Positions 1 to 10,360 are shown, counted from the first letter of the stretch. The stretch: 64,000 nt of DNA from Tuctoria greenei (GCA_036927565.1 JAYESD010000001.1:264751560-264815559), one strand, 5' to 3'. The notes: generated by a model from the letters alone, not told the origin. Numbers and translations are program-made.

Positions 1-1248
1 AAACCAGCCTCGGAGGATCACAAGAAATCCTCCAAAGAAGAAGCCGCTACCTCCGGGGGTGGCAAGAAGAAAAAGAAGATCCACGGCAAGAAGAAGCCGT
101 CGGCCGGCACATCCAACGTTGCAGCTGCTGCAACTCCTGGTGGTCGGGGGCCACGCCCCGAGAAGCGACCTCGACCGTCTTCCGAAGACGGTGGCAAATC
201 CAAAGTGTGGTGTCCCATTCACAAAACGAGCAGCCACGGTTTGGAAGACTGCCGGGAGGTCCAAAACCTTGCCGAGTGCTACAGCAAGCGCCGGGAAGGG
301 TCTCCTTTCCGACAGAGGGAAGGAAAACAAAAGGTCGACGAAGCTCCGGCTGAAGAGGAGTTAGGGTTTCAGGACCCCAAAAAGGTCTTGAAGGCCGTCT
401 ACACCTCCGTCGACGACGACTCTGACGTCTCTGACAACGAGCGCCGGAAAACCATGAACACCATTTTTGGTGGATCATGGGACATCACCTCCCGTCGCGT
501 CATCAGGACTATGCGGCGGGATATGGCCGCTGTAGCTCCTACAGCTAGACCGGAGCCACATCGAAAGTGGATGGACACATCCATCACTTTTGATGCTTCG
601 GACTGTCCTCGAAGCATGGTCGGAGCTGGACAGTTACCTTTGATGGTATCTCCCACCATCAATAACATCCAGCTCCATCATGTTATGGTGGACGGAGGTT
701 CGGGGCTGAACCTCATAAGCTTTGAAGCTTTTACCAAGCTTCAGCTCCGACCTTCGGATCTCCAGCCCTCTCGACCTTTCTCCGGAGTAGGTCCGGGGGC
801 CATTACCCCACTCGGAGCTATAACTCTCCCCGTTACCTTCGGGACACGGGAGAAGTATCGCACCGAGAAGTTGGTCTTCGACGTCGCTCAGATCAACTTA
901 CCATTCAACGCCATCTTGGGTAGACCTGCCCTATATAAATTTATGGCAGCTGCTCATTATGGATACCTGGTGTTGAAGATGCCAACACCAGTAGGCGTTC
1001 TCCGGATCCGCGGAGATCGTACCGCCAGAGTAACTGCTCTGGAGGAGCTCCATGCACTCACCACGACGCAAGAGGAGGACTCCAGACAGGAGCAAGCTCC
1101 GAAACCCCCGAGCATTCGTCAACGAGGCTCAACCTCTGCACCCTGTGCGCAGCCAAGTGGCGACACCGATATTCCCATCAAAGTCGTCCAAATTGGTTCC
1201 GATGTCGCTCAAACCACCCGTATATCGGGAGGGTTGAACGACAAATAG
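1..1248 (+). CDS. Tat-A gag C-terminus and protease (5' partial)
   Basis: The frame is open from base 1 and matches the C-terminal half of the Tat-B gag-protease. It starts with a Lys-rich basic stretch, then a variant zinc knuckle near 205-255 (C-x2-H-x4-H-x4-C, seen as CPIHKTSSHGLEDC), typical of Tat gag proteins. The aspartic protease has the active-site motif VDGGSGLNLI near 690-720 and the flap/strand region ILGRPALYKF near 914-945. It ends at the amber codon TAG 1246-1248, after which the same frame continues into RT. The product would be the nucleocapsid part of Gag and the maturation protease. The 5' two thirds of gag lie outside the window. No internal stop is present in the visible part. 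Confidence 0.85.
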   Translation, partial: KPASEDHKKSSKEEAATSGGGKKKKKIHGKKKPSAGTSNVAAAATPGGRGPRPEKRPRPSSEDGGKSKVWCPIHKTSSHGLEDCREVQNLAECYSKRREGSPFRQREGKQKVDEAPAEEELGFQDPKKVLKAVYTSVDDDSDVSDNERRKTMNTIFGGSWDITSRRVIRTMRRDMAAVAPTARPEPHRKWMDTSITFDASDCPRSMVGAGQLPLMVSPTINNIQLHHVMVDGGSGLNLISFEAFTKLQLRPSDLQPSRPFSGVGPGAITPLGAITLPVTFGTREKYRTEKLVFDVAQINLPFNAILGRPALYKFMAAAHYGYLVLKMPTPVGVLRIRGDRTARVTALEELHALTTTQEEDSRQEQAPKPPSIRQRGSTSAPCAQPSGDTDIPIKVVQIGSDVAQTTRISGGLNDK

Positions 1249-2859
1249 GAACTCGCGCTCATCACTTTCCTCCGGGCTAATGTTGACGTATTTGCCTGGC
1301 AACCGTCACAAATGCCTGGGATCCCCAGGGAAGTGATTGAGCACAATCTGAAGATTTACCCCGATGCTCGGCCTGTGCATCAGAAGCCTCGGAAGCAATC
1401 CGTAGAGCGGCAGAACTTCATCCGACAAGAAGTGAAGAAGTTGCTCGAAGCCGGATTCATCCGAGAAGTCTTCCATCCAAAATGGCTGGCGAACCCAGTC
1501 GTTGTGCCCAAGGTCGGCGGGAAGCTTCGGATGTGCATCGACTACACCACACTGAATAAGGCATGTCCAAAAGATCCATTACCACTACCTAGAATAGATC
1601 AGATAGTGGATTCCACCTCCGGGTGTGAGTTATTGTGTTTCCTAGACGCATATTCTGGGTATCATCAAATCAGGATGTCTAGGGAGGATGAAGAGCATAC
1701 TTCATTCATCACAGTAGATGGATTGTATTGTTACACAGCCATGCCATTTGGTCTCAAGAATGCAGCTTCAACTTTTGTATGAGCTATGTACAAAACTTTT
1801 GAAGAACTCATCAGAGACATAGTGGAAGTGTACGTCGATGACATCGTGGTCAAGGTCAAGAACAAGGAGTCCCTCTTGGACACCTTGCAGGCTGTCTTCG
1901 ACAAGCTGCGGGCCACCCGCACGAAGCTAAACCCAGACAAGTGTGTCTTCGGGGTTAGCTCCGGAAAACTTCTTGGTTTCCTGGTAAGTCACCGGGGCAT
2001 AGAGGCTAATCCGGCGAAGATAAAAGCCATTGAAGACATGCGGCCACCAACCCGCATCAAAGACGTCCAAAAGTTAACTGGGTGTCTAGCAGCCCTCAGC
2101 CGGTTCATATCAAGACTGGCGGAACGGGCACTTCCCTTCTTCAAGTTGTTGAGGAAGTCCGGACCATTCCAATGGTACGAAGAAGCAGAGAAGGCTTTCC
2201 AGGAGCTGAAACAGTTCCTCACCACCCTACCAATTCTGGTAGCTCCAGACCCTGGTGAGCCTTTGTTGCTTTACATTTCAGCTACTGACGAAGTCGTCAG
2301 TATGGTTCTGGTTGCAGAGAGACCAGAACTACCCCATACTCAGGAATCCAGACCCCTTCAGGAGGGTCCGGAGGTCCCTGAAAGAGAGTCTGGGTCCCAG
2401 CTCCCAGACTCAAATCCACAAGAAGTCACTTCAGAAGACCCAGACCCCTCTGAGAGGGTCCAGGTCATTTCTGAAGAAGCTCCGGGTTCCTCCAGCCAGA
2501 ACCCGGAGGTCCCCGAAGAGAATCTGGACTCCTCCGACAGGGTCCGGATCAATAGAGAGGAAGCTTCGGACCCCACCAGAAGGGTCCGGACCATTCAACG
2601 CCCGGTATACTTCATCAGTGAAGTATTACATGATGCCAAGACTCGATACCTAGAGGTGCATAAGCTGCTTTATGCAGTTCTTATTGCCTCCAGGAAGCTC
2701 CGACACTACTTCCAAGCTCACAAAGTCTCGGTGGTGACCTCCTATCCACTTCGAGCGATCTTGCATAATCCCAATTCAACTGGGAATATTGCAAAGTGGG
2801 CAGCGGAATTAGCTGAGTTTGATCTCGAATTCATTTCGAGACAAGCAATCAAGAGTTAA
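1249..2859 (+). pseudogene. Tat-A reverse transcriptase and Ty3-type RNase H, stop-interrupted
   Basis: In frame with gag-pro after the amber codon. RT landmarks are the DVFAW and MPGIPREVIEHNL start region, RMCIDYTTLNKACPKD, LDAYSGYHQI, and the catalytic YVDD at 1831-1842. RNase H follows (LLLYISATDEVVSMVL, then RPVYFISEVL and LHNPNSTGNIAKW). Two lesions are seen against Tat-B: TGA at 1780-1782 where Tat-B has CGA, and TAA at 2857-2859 where Tat-B has CAA. Between the two halves of RNase H, about 2330-2600, lies a Pro/Glu/Ser-rich insertion with internal repeats that the family domain does not normally carry. It would copy element RNA into DNA; this copy cannot make a full protein without suppression. 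Confidence 0.88.
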
Positions 2860-4791
2860 GCGTTGGCAGATTTCGTGGCGGAATGGACTCCCTCTCCATC
2901 AAACCCTGGGGGCCCCAGCGAGCAGAAGATGGAACATCAAGTTCCAACCTTCACCGAGCCTCACTAGACCCTTTACTTCGATGGCTCCATGCAGAAGAAG
3001 GGGGGCGGAGCTGGAATCCTTCTTCTTGCACCGACTGGGGAGAAGGTAAAATACATGGTACACCTTGACTTCAAGGCAACCAACAACATGGCGGAGTATG
3101 AAGCACTCATCTACGGACTAAAGGTGGCACTGTCATACGGTGTCAAGCAACTGCTGGTCAAAGGAGATTCACAGCTCATCATCAAGCAGGTGAAGTGTGA
3201 ATGCTCCTGCAATAATCTCCAGCTAGCTGCTTACCTCCTTGAAGTCCAGAGGCTTCAGAAGGACTTTGAAGTCCTAGACCTCCACCACGTTCAGCGTGCC
3301 CACAACGCTGAAGCTGACGAACTCTCGACCAAAGCGTCAACCGGAGCTCAGGCTCCTGACGGAATCTTTGACCGGAGGTTGTCAAAACCCACAGTTCAGC
3401 CTGCCGAACTGAACGAAGGGGGCGAGATCAGCATCCCGAAGCTGACGGTCCCGATGGCCCTGTTACCATGGCAGCCATCAAGGGTCGTAGGTACTGCCGG
3501 AAGCTCCGAGCAACCCAGCACGCAAGACTCAAATGCTCAAGTCAGTTCCGATGCATGGATCTCGGAGATCCGGAACTACTTGAAAGACAACATCCTTCCT
3601 GACGATGATGTATCCGCTGACCGGGTAGTCAGATTGGCTAAAAGATACACGCTGGTAGAAGGGGATCTATACCGGCGCGGTGCCAACGGCATCCTAATGC
3701 GGTGCATCACAAGGGAAGAAGGTTGCGAGCTCCTCGCAGAAATCTATGGAGGCGAGTGTGGGAACCACGCATCTTCCCGCACGCTGGTCGGAAAAGCCTT
3801 TCGGCATGGCTTCTACTGGCCTACAACGCTCCAGGATGCCACTGAGCTGGTGAAGAAATGCGAAGCATGCCAATTTCATGCAAAGCAAATTCATACACCT
3901 GCTCAGCCCTTACAAATGATACCTCCTACATGGCCCTTCGCTGTGTGGGGGATGGACATCTTGGGACCCTTCCCAAGAGCCATCGGAGGTTACAAGTTCC
4001 TGTACGTCGCCATTGACAAGTTCACCAAGTGGCCGGAAGCAACTCCAGTTGTGATGATCAACAAGCAATCTGCTATCAACTTTCTGCAATCCATTGTAAG
4101 CAGATTCGGAGTCCCAAACAAGATCATCACTGATAATGGGACTCAATTCACAAGCTCCGCATTCCAAGGGTATTGCGAAGACCTCGGCATACAGGTTTGC
4201 TACGCTTCCGTAGCTCATCCCGCCAGCAATGGCCAAGCCGAGAGAGCAAATGCAGAAATCCTTGAAGGACTCAAAACGCGCACCTATGAGCGCTTGAAAA
4301 AGCATGGAGCCAATTGGATCGAAGAGCTTCCGCCCACTCTATGGGCCAACAGGACTTCTCCAAACCGGTCAACCGGAGAAACACCCTTCTTTCTGGTGTA
4401 CGGAGCTGAAGCAATCCTTCCACCGGAAATCACCTTGGTTTCGCTCCGGGTCCGGACCTTCGACGAAGCCGCGCAGGACCAGCTCCGGCGCGAAGACCTA
4501 GACCTCCTCGAGGAGGGAAGGTGCCAAGCAGCTGTTCGGAATGCCCGATATCGCCAAGCTCTACGGCGTTATCACCAGCGGCATGTACACAACCGACAGC
4601 TCGAGGAAGGCAATCTGGTGCTACGGAGAATACTATCCAGAGAAGGGTTAATCAAACTCTCCCCCGGCTGGGAGGGGCCCTTTCGAGTGATCAAAGTACC
4701 CCGTCCTGGAAGCGTTCGCTTGGCTACCGAGGGTGGGACACCTCTCCCAAATCCTTGGAACATCGAGCACCTCCGTAAGTTCTACACTTAA
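2860..4791 (+). pseudogene. Tat-A archaeal-type RNase H (aRH) and integrase
   Basis: One stop (TAG 2965-2967; Tat-B has TGG) precedes a long open stretch from 2989. The aRH domain runs about 2950-3340, with AEYEALIYGL, KGDSQLIIKQV and HVQRAHNAEADELS. Integrase has the H-H-C-C zinc finger near 3750-3880 (GNHASS then CEACQ), the catalytic core with GMDIL near 3950, ITDNGTQF near 4127-4150 and NGQAERAN near 4228-4250 for the D, D, E residues, and a basic C-terminal region ending PWNIEHLRKFYT. No chromodomain is present, as expected for Tat. The integrase part has no lesion that I can see. The product would insert the DNA copy into chromosomes. Confidence 0.9.
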
Positions 4792-6054
4792 TTCCATGGA
4801 GGTGAGTCTTAAGTAACTTGAAATGTATGTTATAGAGTCATTGTACAGAGTCGGGTAGTTCCTCCGGGTGAGCAGCCGGACCTTTCCCGAAAGGTTTGCA
4901 AAGCTCATACAGCACTTGACACAGTCTCCGGACTAAAAGTGTGGCTAACTACCCTGGGTCAAACGAGAAACCAAACACACTTAGCCTGGTTCTGTACCCT
5001 AAGAGTGTACTTGTTTCCCCTGTACCCCGGACCTATAATGAAAGACATCTTCATGTGAAATAGACTCCATGTGCATTCATTTTGTGCAGGCTCGACATTT
5101 TTATTTTTCTCTTTCTTGTCTATAACAGAGACATGCAATTCTTAAGAAATTTTAGTTTGACCGGTTTATATATGATTCGAGTTGAATTGTCAGATCTTTT
5201 GGATTTAAATATAGTTTATGGCCAACTCGCCTGAAAGCTGCCAAGCCAATCTAGGGCCGGAGTGCGCTATCGACTTAGCCTGGTCAAGCACCATAAGTAC
5301 GCCACTCTACCTACACCCCGGCAGGCCAAAGTAAGGCGGGTCCATGGACAATTGGATCTAAGAGAAAAGACAACGCATCCAGTTGTATTTAAACTCGCGT
5401 TCAACTTAAAATTTTCTTGAGAATCGTAAGTCGCGACGAAATTATAGACAAGGAACGAATTTTACTATTTTTATTGGCTTAAGTGTGCAGGAAAAATAAA
5501 CTCTACGTTGATGGAGAAAAGCTGGAGCTAACCAAGCTCCGACTCCCCCAAGGGGGTCAACCTTCGGCGCTGAGTAAAAGATGGTGAGAAGACCCCGTAA
5601 ATGGAGTCTGTTGCCAACAAACCAAGTGTTGGCAAAGGTCATTGCCGGAGCTACTAAGCTCCGACACCTTGGAGTACTAACTATCGATGCTCTACGTGTT
5701 GATAGAGGCTATTGCCGGAGCTACTAAGCTCCAGCGATGGACAGTGCCGGAGCTTCTATGCTCCGACAACTTTAGGGGACCTTCACTATCAAATACTTCG
5801 GACCTAAATTCTACAAGTTCGAAGCAAATTCGTCTTCAACAAAACTCAATATCCTTTTGGTACATGTTCACAATCAAATTGTGTACATCTACCAGGGGGC
5901 CAAGTGAAGATAAAGATGTTGAAGACAAAAAATGAAATTCGCAAAAATTTGGGGATTTCATTCATTTGGAGACAGGAGATTACATCTGGAGACAAGGGAT
6001 TACAAAATTGAGGAAGAAGAAGAGAAAATACAAGTGAGAACTAAAGAGATGGTC
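4792..6054 (+). other. Tat-A non-coding tail between integrase and antisense gene
   Basis: No convincing ORF. It is conserved with Tat-B 61511-62770 and, more weakly, with Tat-C 43945-44999. The first part is AT-rich with a possible poly(A) signal context (CTATAATGAAAGACATC near 5031); the second part carries four AGCTCC/GGAGCT hairpins (separate entry). The sense pol transcript and the antisense gene converge here, so 3'-end signals for one or both strands are plausible; that is inference. Confidence 0.6.
5524..5765 (+). repeat. Four tandem GGAGCT...AGCTCC hairpins
   Basis: Inverted repeats at 5524-5540, 5646-5663 (7-bp arms CGGAGCT/AGCTCCG, loop ACTA), 5716-5732 and 5748-5765 (CGGAGC/GCTCCG). 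The same series is in Tat-B at 62242-62260 and about 62355-62490 with scattered substitutions. The function is unknown. Confidence 0.75.
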
Positions 6055-7935
6055 CTAGACCCTATGGAAGAACTCGGCGACCTTCTGGGCGACCTCCGAT
6101 ACGCTGGCTCGAGTAGCTTCGCCTTCTCCTTCGACGGGGCCTTCAAGCACCGGGTCCAGAAGAAATTGAGGGTTCCGGCTGGTGTAGCACATCAGCACAT
6201 ATTCTGTGACGTTCCTCGCCAGGGATTGCCCCTCGACCTCCAGTTGGTCCACGATGACGTCGCCCACCTTGGAGAGCTTGCTGCCTGCTGCACTCAACGC
6301 TTGCAGCGCAAGGTCCGGCTCCGGCTCCGGATCATCCGGGCGCACGGGGCTGAAACCCATCAGCGTCAGCGCATCATTGGCCTTGCCCAGGAACTCCCAA
6401 ATCTGCAGGGAGTCCGCTGTCCTCAGGCTCTTTACCTCTTCCAAGGATCTCTTGGCCGTCGTCAGTTCAGAATTCTCACGGGCGAGGCGCTCAACTTCTT
6501 TGGCGTTTTGCTGAATCTTTGCAGCAACCCGCCTCTCAAGTCTTTCGAGCTCCTCCTCCCGGAGGTGGATCTTGTTCCGACGATCGACCAGGTCCTTCTC
6601 CCTAGCCTCCACCTTCTTCTCCCGGGCAACAAGGGCACACTCGTATTCGTAGAGTTCCTGCCCTCGCACCCAGGTCTTCTCCTCTTCCTCGAGGCAGCGC
6701 TCTTCCAATTTCTTAGTGCGCTCCTTGAGGCCCTTGTCAGCCAGAGCTACTTTCTCGGCGAGCTCCTCTTCCCTTCTCAGGACGTCATCCCGCAGCTCCA
6801 GGAGTTTTTGATCTTCGTCCTCGAGCCGTCTCTCCCTCCCTTCAAGTGCCTCTCGGCGCTTGATGAGTGCGGCGTTGATGGCCTCAAGCTGCTCGAACCA
6901 AGCATTGGCCGCGTCGTTGGCAGCCTTGGCCTGATCGTGGAACTCCCGGGATTGAGCGTCGAGGGCATGGGTCATGCTCTCCCTCTCATCCAGCAGCTTG
7001 TCCCAGTACTCCAGGCGGATCTTCTCCCGCTTGATCCACTCCTTGTCGTCCGCTAGCCTCGACTGCGCCAGCTTAGTCTCGAAGTGGAGCCGATTACGCC
7101 ACCGCCTAAGGGTTTGGCGCTCCTCTTCAAGAGCCTTGCTGTCGTGAAAGAAGGCTAGTTGGACCTGACGTAGACTGGAGCAGGCGTTGTCGATAGACAT
7201 CGACAGCGGGATGGGCTCCGGACCTGCTGGGGTCTCCTCCGTTGGTTCCAGCGGATCTTCACATACAAAAATTGGGTCCCACTCTACGAGAGCGGAACCC
7301 TGAGCTTCCAAGGCGCTAGGGCTGTCCTCCGGGATGGCCTCAGTCGCCATCGAAGAAGGCCCCGCCGCCAAGTCTTCATTCGCCCCCTCAGGCAGGGGGC
7401 CGGCGACTTCGCTTAGGCACTCTGGCTCAGCCACAGGTACCATCGACGTCGTCGCTTTCGGAGCAGGAGCTACTACTGGCTCCGACCGGGACACCTCTTC
7501 CGAGGGAGGCTCGAGCTCCCTTGCCTCTTCAACCGCCGGCTCTGTGACCGGCGCTCCAACAATAACCGGCTCAGCGACCGGTACTTCGGAGGTAACCGGC
7601 TCCACTGCCGGAACTACCTCGACTTCCGGCTCGCATGCCGGAGCGTCAGTCACCTCCGGTTCAATCGCCGGAGCTTCGACGAGTTCCGGCTCCGAGGCCG
7701 GGACTACTACTTCTTCCGGCTCTACAGCCGGAGCTTCCACTACTGCAGCACCAGGACCCGGAGCTTCAATCTCCGAGACAAGTGCCGCTGGCGCGTCTTC
7801 ACTCCTGTGGTCCGACGCTACCACGGGAAGTTCTAGGGACGAGTCGAGGTTCATGACCACGACAGCCGGCGCCGGAGCTGTCGCAGCCTCAGCCACCACC
7901 TGGGGCGGAATTGGGACAGGAGCAGAAGCTCCCAC
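6055..7935 (-). CDS. Tat-A antisense ORF: Pro/Glu-Val repeat and coiled-coil protein
   Basis: A 626-residue frame opposite to pol. Residues about 40-170 are a low-complexity Val/Ala/Pro/Glu repeat with a recurring xxxPAxEPE unit. Residues about 255-520 are a long heptad-rich charged coiled coil (EEERQTLRRWRNRL, REEELAEKV, REEELERLERRV). The last 110 residues form a compact domain (MGFSPVRPDDPEPEP, NVTEYVLMCY, VAEFFHRV) that is also found in diverged form in Tat-C. Antisense coiled-coil proteins are known in grass Tat/Grande-type elements; the function is not established. The ATG at 7935 may be internal, since the frame is open upstream to an apparent splice acceptor near 7988. It is intact here and broken in Tat-B. 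Confidence 0.75.
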   Translation of the reverse strand: MGASAPVPIPPQVVAEAATAPAPAVVVMNLDSSLELPVVASDHRSEDAPAALVSEIEAPGPGAAVVEAPAVEPEEVVVPASEPELVEAPAIEPEVTDAPACEPEVEVVPAVEPVTSEVPVAEPVIVGAPVTEPAVEEARELEPPSEEVSRSEPVVAPAPKATTSMVPVAEPECLSEVAGPLPEGANEDLAAGPSSMATEAIPEDSPSALEAQGSALVEWDPIFVCEDPLEPTEETPAGPEPIPLSMSIDNACSSLRQVQLAFFHDSKALEEERQTLRRWRNRLHFETKLAQSRLADDKEWIKREKIRLEYWDKLLDERESMTHALDAQSREFHDQAKAANDAANAWFEQLEAINAALIKRREALEGRERRLEDEDQKLLELRDDVLRREEELAEKVALADKGLKERTKKLEERCLEEEEKTWVRGQELYEYECALVAREKKVEAREKDLVDRRNKIHLREEELERLERRVAAKIQQNAKEVERLARENSELTTAKRSLEEVKSLRTADSLQIWEFLGKANDALTLMGFSPVRPDDPEPEPDLALQALSAAGSKLSKVGDVIVDQLEVEGQSLARNVTEYVLMCYTSRNPQFLLDPVLEGPVEGEGEATRASVSEVAQKVAEFFHRV

Positions 7936-7987
7936 GGCCTCAGAAATCGTGGCCGAGGGTGGAGCTTCACTCCCCTTCTTGGGGACG

Positions 7988-8065
7988 CTGCAGAGGATGG
8001 ATAAAGAAAATTAACAAACAATCGCTACAACTAAAAAGTTAACCAAGGTAAAAATCAGAAATTAC
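7988..8065 (-). other. Possible 78-bp intron in the Tat-A antisense gene
   Basis: On the - strand the sequence CCAAG|GTAATT (donor at 8065) is followed by a T-rich stretch and CTCTGCAG| (acceptor at 7988). Both neighbouring ORFs end or start at this point. Joining is in frame with the coiled-coil ORF from only one of the three possible exon-1 frames, and that is not the frame ending KLVRKPSK, so a further indel or a different structure is possible. Confidence 0.35.
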
Positions 8066-9514
8066 CTTGGAAGGCTTCCGCACCAGCTTGCGCAGAACCT
8101 TTTTCCCGGACATTCCGAGCTGGCCATGGTCGGCGTAGGAGCTCCGGGAGGCCCCCCAGAACTTGTCGCAGCCACGCACGTTTCCCGGGTCGAGGCTCTC
8201 CTCGATCGGGAGGAACCCCTGGACCTGGAGGCTCCCACCACCCCAGGTGCCGGAGTCGTGCACCCGGAGCTAGCACCACCGGAGGGCTCCACCACGGGGA
8301 CAGATGCGCTCCGGGAGGATCCCACTGCAGGAACAGTCTCGTTCGGGAGGACCCCACCACGGGGACAGTCGCCACGGCGGCAGAAGATCTTCCCCCCTGG
8401 GGAGAAGGACCCAAGGTGGAAGCAGCGGGCCTGACGGACCTTCCGTCGACATGTCGTAGCTTCCTCTTCTGACTCTCCAGCTCCTCCGCCAGCTCCTTGC
8501 CCTTGCCGATGACCTCAACCCTCGGCTGTGGAGCAGGGACCGAGCCATCTTCGGGCACCCCGGGGATTGCCACCCGGGTGGTTGGTCTTCTCTCGACGAC
8601 ACCAAGGTCGTCAAGCGCGGGCATCGTCCGCCGGAGCTCCCTGCTGAACTCCACTTCCACGTTCAGAGGGAGAAAGGCCGACGGCGGAGTCAAGTAATCT
8701 CCATCGACGTCGATGCCGTGCTGGAATTTCTTGAGGTGGAACTCCAAGGTCTTCCCCACCATGTTGGACTGTAACCCAGTCTCAACCCGGTCCTCGTCCA
8801 TCACGCTGTTGAGGGCCCAGGCGAGCTTCTCCCTCCTCTTCAGCGGCGCCCACCTGTTGGTCAGGAAGTTGCAGAACACCGCCTGGGGGGTCAATCCTCC
8901 CTCCACACATCGGCGGATCCTGGTCAGGACAGGGTCGAAAGCTTCCGCCAGCACCGGAACTTCACTCCATATCGACGTGTCGATGCCGGGCAGACCGTCT
9001 GGTAGCTCCAATCGCTCATGCTCCTCCACCCTGACGACTATCCAATCTTTCTTCCAGTCATCCCTCTTCCCGGAAGGGAACGACCGGAGGTACTTGAATG
9101 GGCACTTCTTGCGCTTCACGAAGTAGTAGAAGCCAAGGTACTCATTGCTCCGGCCGGTGGTGTGAACGGTGAAGAAGGTCCGGAAGAGCTCGACGCAGGG
9201 GGGATGCCCACCCACATCTTGCAGAAGTGGACAAAGATGGACACGAGGAGAATGGAGTGAGGGCCAAGGTGGTATAGCTGCAGACCATAGAAGTCTAGCA
9301 GCATCAAGAAGAAAGAAGAAAATGGTGGGATCAGCCCCACCATGGTGTACGAAGAAAAGTACACCATCTCGCCAGCGCGCTCCTTCTCAAAGGGGAGCTC
9401 TCCGCCGGCACGGACCAAACGGCTGAAGAAGTCTGAGGATCACCCCATGAGGGCCCGGACCTTCTTCAAATCGTTGTCGGTCTTCAGGCGACTCTCGCGC
9501 AGACCCAACTCCAT
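8066..9514 (-). pseudogene. Tat-A antisense gene, N-terminal part: 'putative gypsy-type transposase' domain protein
   Basis: Reading from an ATG at 9514 gives MELGLRESRLKTDND, then a TGA at 9443-9441, then SSDFFSRLVRAGGELPFEK and a region rich in the motif pattern FYGLQLYHLGPHSILLVS. A one-base frameshift near 9205 leads into GGHPPCVELFRTFF, YYFVKRKKCPFKYLR and RREKLAWALNSVMDEDR. This order matches the plant domain annotated as transposase (putative) gypsy type, PF04195. The frame changes again near 8270, where the LGMSGKKVLRKLVRKPSK end is in a third frame. It is probably the 5' exon of the coiled-coil antisense gene at 6055-7935. The domain name is historical; no transposase activity is implied. 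Confidence 0.65.
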
Positions 9515-10046
9515 CGCGGCACAGCTAGGCAAGAGAAGAGGAGCAAAGTACGAGTCGGGAGTTTGAGCGCAAGATCAGATGAGAGGCGTAAAGAACTCCC
9601 GACGGTGCGCGCTTTCCTTCTTAAGTAAGCCCTCACAACGCTTGGATGGAAAGTGCAGGGGAGTCGAAGATACTACTCAAGAATTCAACCCAGCCGATGA
9701 CAAGAGGGCCCGGGACCACCCCGACGATCAAGTCGAGGCTCTTACCCAGGCGAACGGTTGTCATCACGAGGCGGGAAACCCAAAGGCGGCGGCCTGACAG
9801 GACGCGCGGAACCGATACGGTTTTCGTATCGGGAACCGGCAACCTTCAATTGCGTGAGATCCGCACGTCAAAGATCTCATCTGCCGCCTGAGGTGCGCCA
9901 CGCGTCGGGATCTAACTATAAAACCCTGCTAACGGCACCTCCGAAGACCCTTGAAGACCCAGTTCAAGAGTCGCAAGGATGGACCCACCTCCGACGGAAC
10001 GACTTCACCCCAGTGACCTTCCTCGGAGGTAGGTCCAGGGGGCCAC
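9515..10046 (+). other. Tat-A region before the 3' LTR with polypurine tract
   Basis: No supported ORF. It holds the presumed upstream region of the antisense gene. A purine-rich run at about 10031-10040 (AGGTCCAGGGGG) just before the LTR start is the likely primer for plus-strand synthesis, although it is interrupted by TCC and followed by CCAC. Confidence 0.5.
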
Positions 10047-10189
10047 TGTCGGTACCCTAAAAACCGTACACCTCCTGAGGTTACAAAGATCTCAAGGGAA
10101 GGCCGTCTACACGGATTGAAGACCCTCAGAGGCCCACTTGTCAGACATGACCGGACCTACTTCTCCAACATGGTTAATCCCTAGGTCGC

Positions 10190-10360
10190 CACGTGTACTG
10201 TCAAACCGGAGCTACCGCCCGCAAGGGGGAAGCCCCGGACCAAGTACCGAAATGGCACCTCCAGACTTAACCCCTGACCGAGAGAAGCTCCGAACCTGAC
10301 ACGTGTCAGATAGCTCCAGAGCTACCTGCTTCCCACAGCAAGCTCCGGAGCTACCACGTG
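10190..10360 (+). promoter_or_regulatory. G-box / AGCTCCGG module repeat in the Tat-A U3
   Basis: CACGTG occurs at 10190, 10300 and 10355, that is at spacings of 110 and 55 bp. The second is within the 10-bp palindrome GACACGTGTC (10298-10307). The third follows the 12-bp palindrome AGCTCCGGAGCT (10341-10352) by 2 bp. CACGTG is the core of plant G-box/ABRE sites for bZIP and bHLH factors; use here is inferred. Confidence 0.7.

Noticed and set aside
5932..7056. Long + strand ORF (374 codons), with a 412-codon equivalent at 62651-63889
   Set aside because: It lies exactly opposite the coiled-coil antisense gene, and its Leu-rich, low-complexity content is what the complement of GAG/AAG-rich heptads gives. 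Only the antisense frame is conserved in Tat-C.
7334..8014. + strand ORF rich in Ser/Gly/Thr (226 codons)
   Set aside because: Shadow of the Pro/Glu repeat on the opposite strand; the composition follows from the GCCGG repeat.
8126..9426. Several + strand ORFs opposite the PF04195-like gene
   Set aside because: No recognisable domain; the opposite strand has a clear family match.
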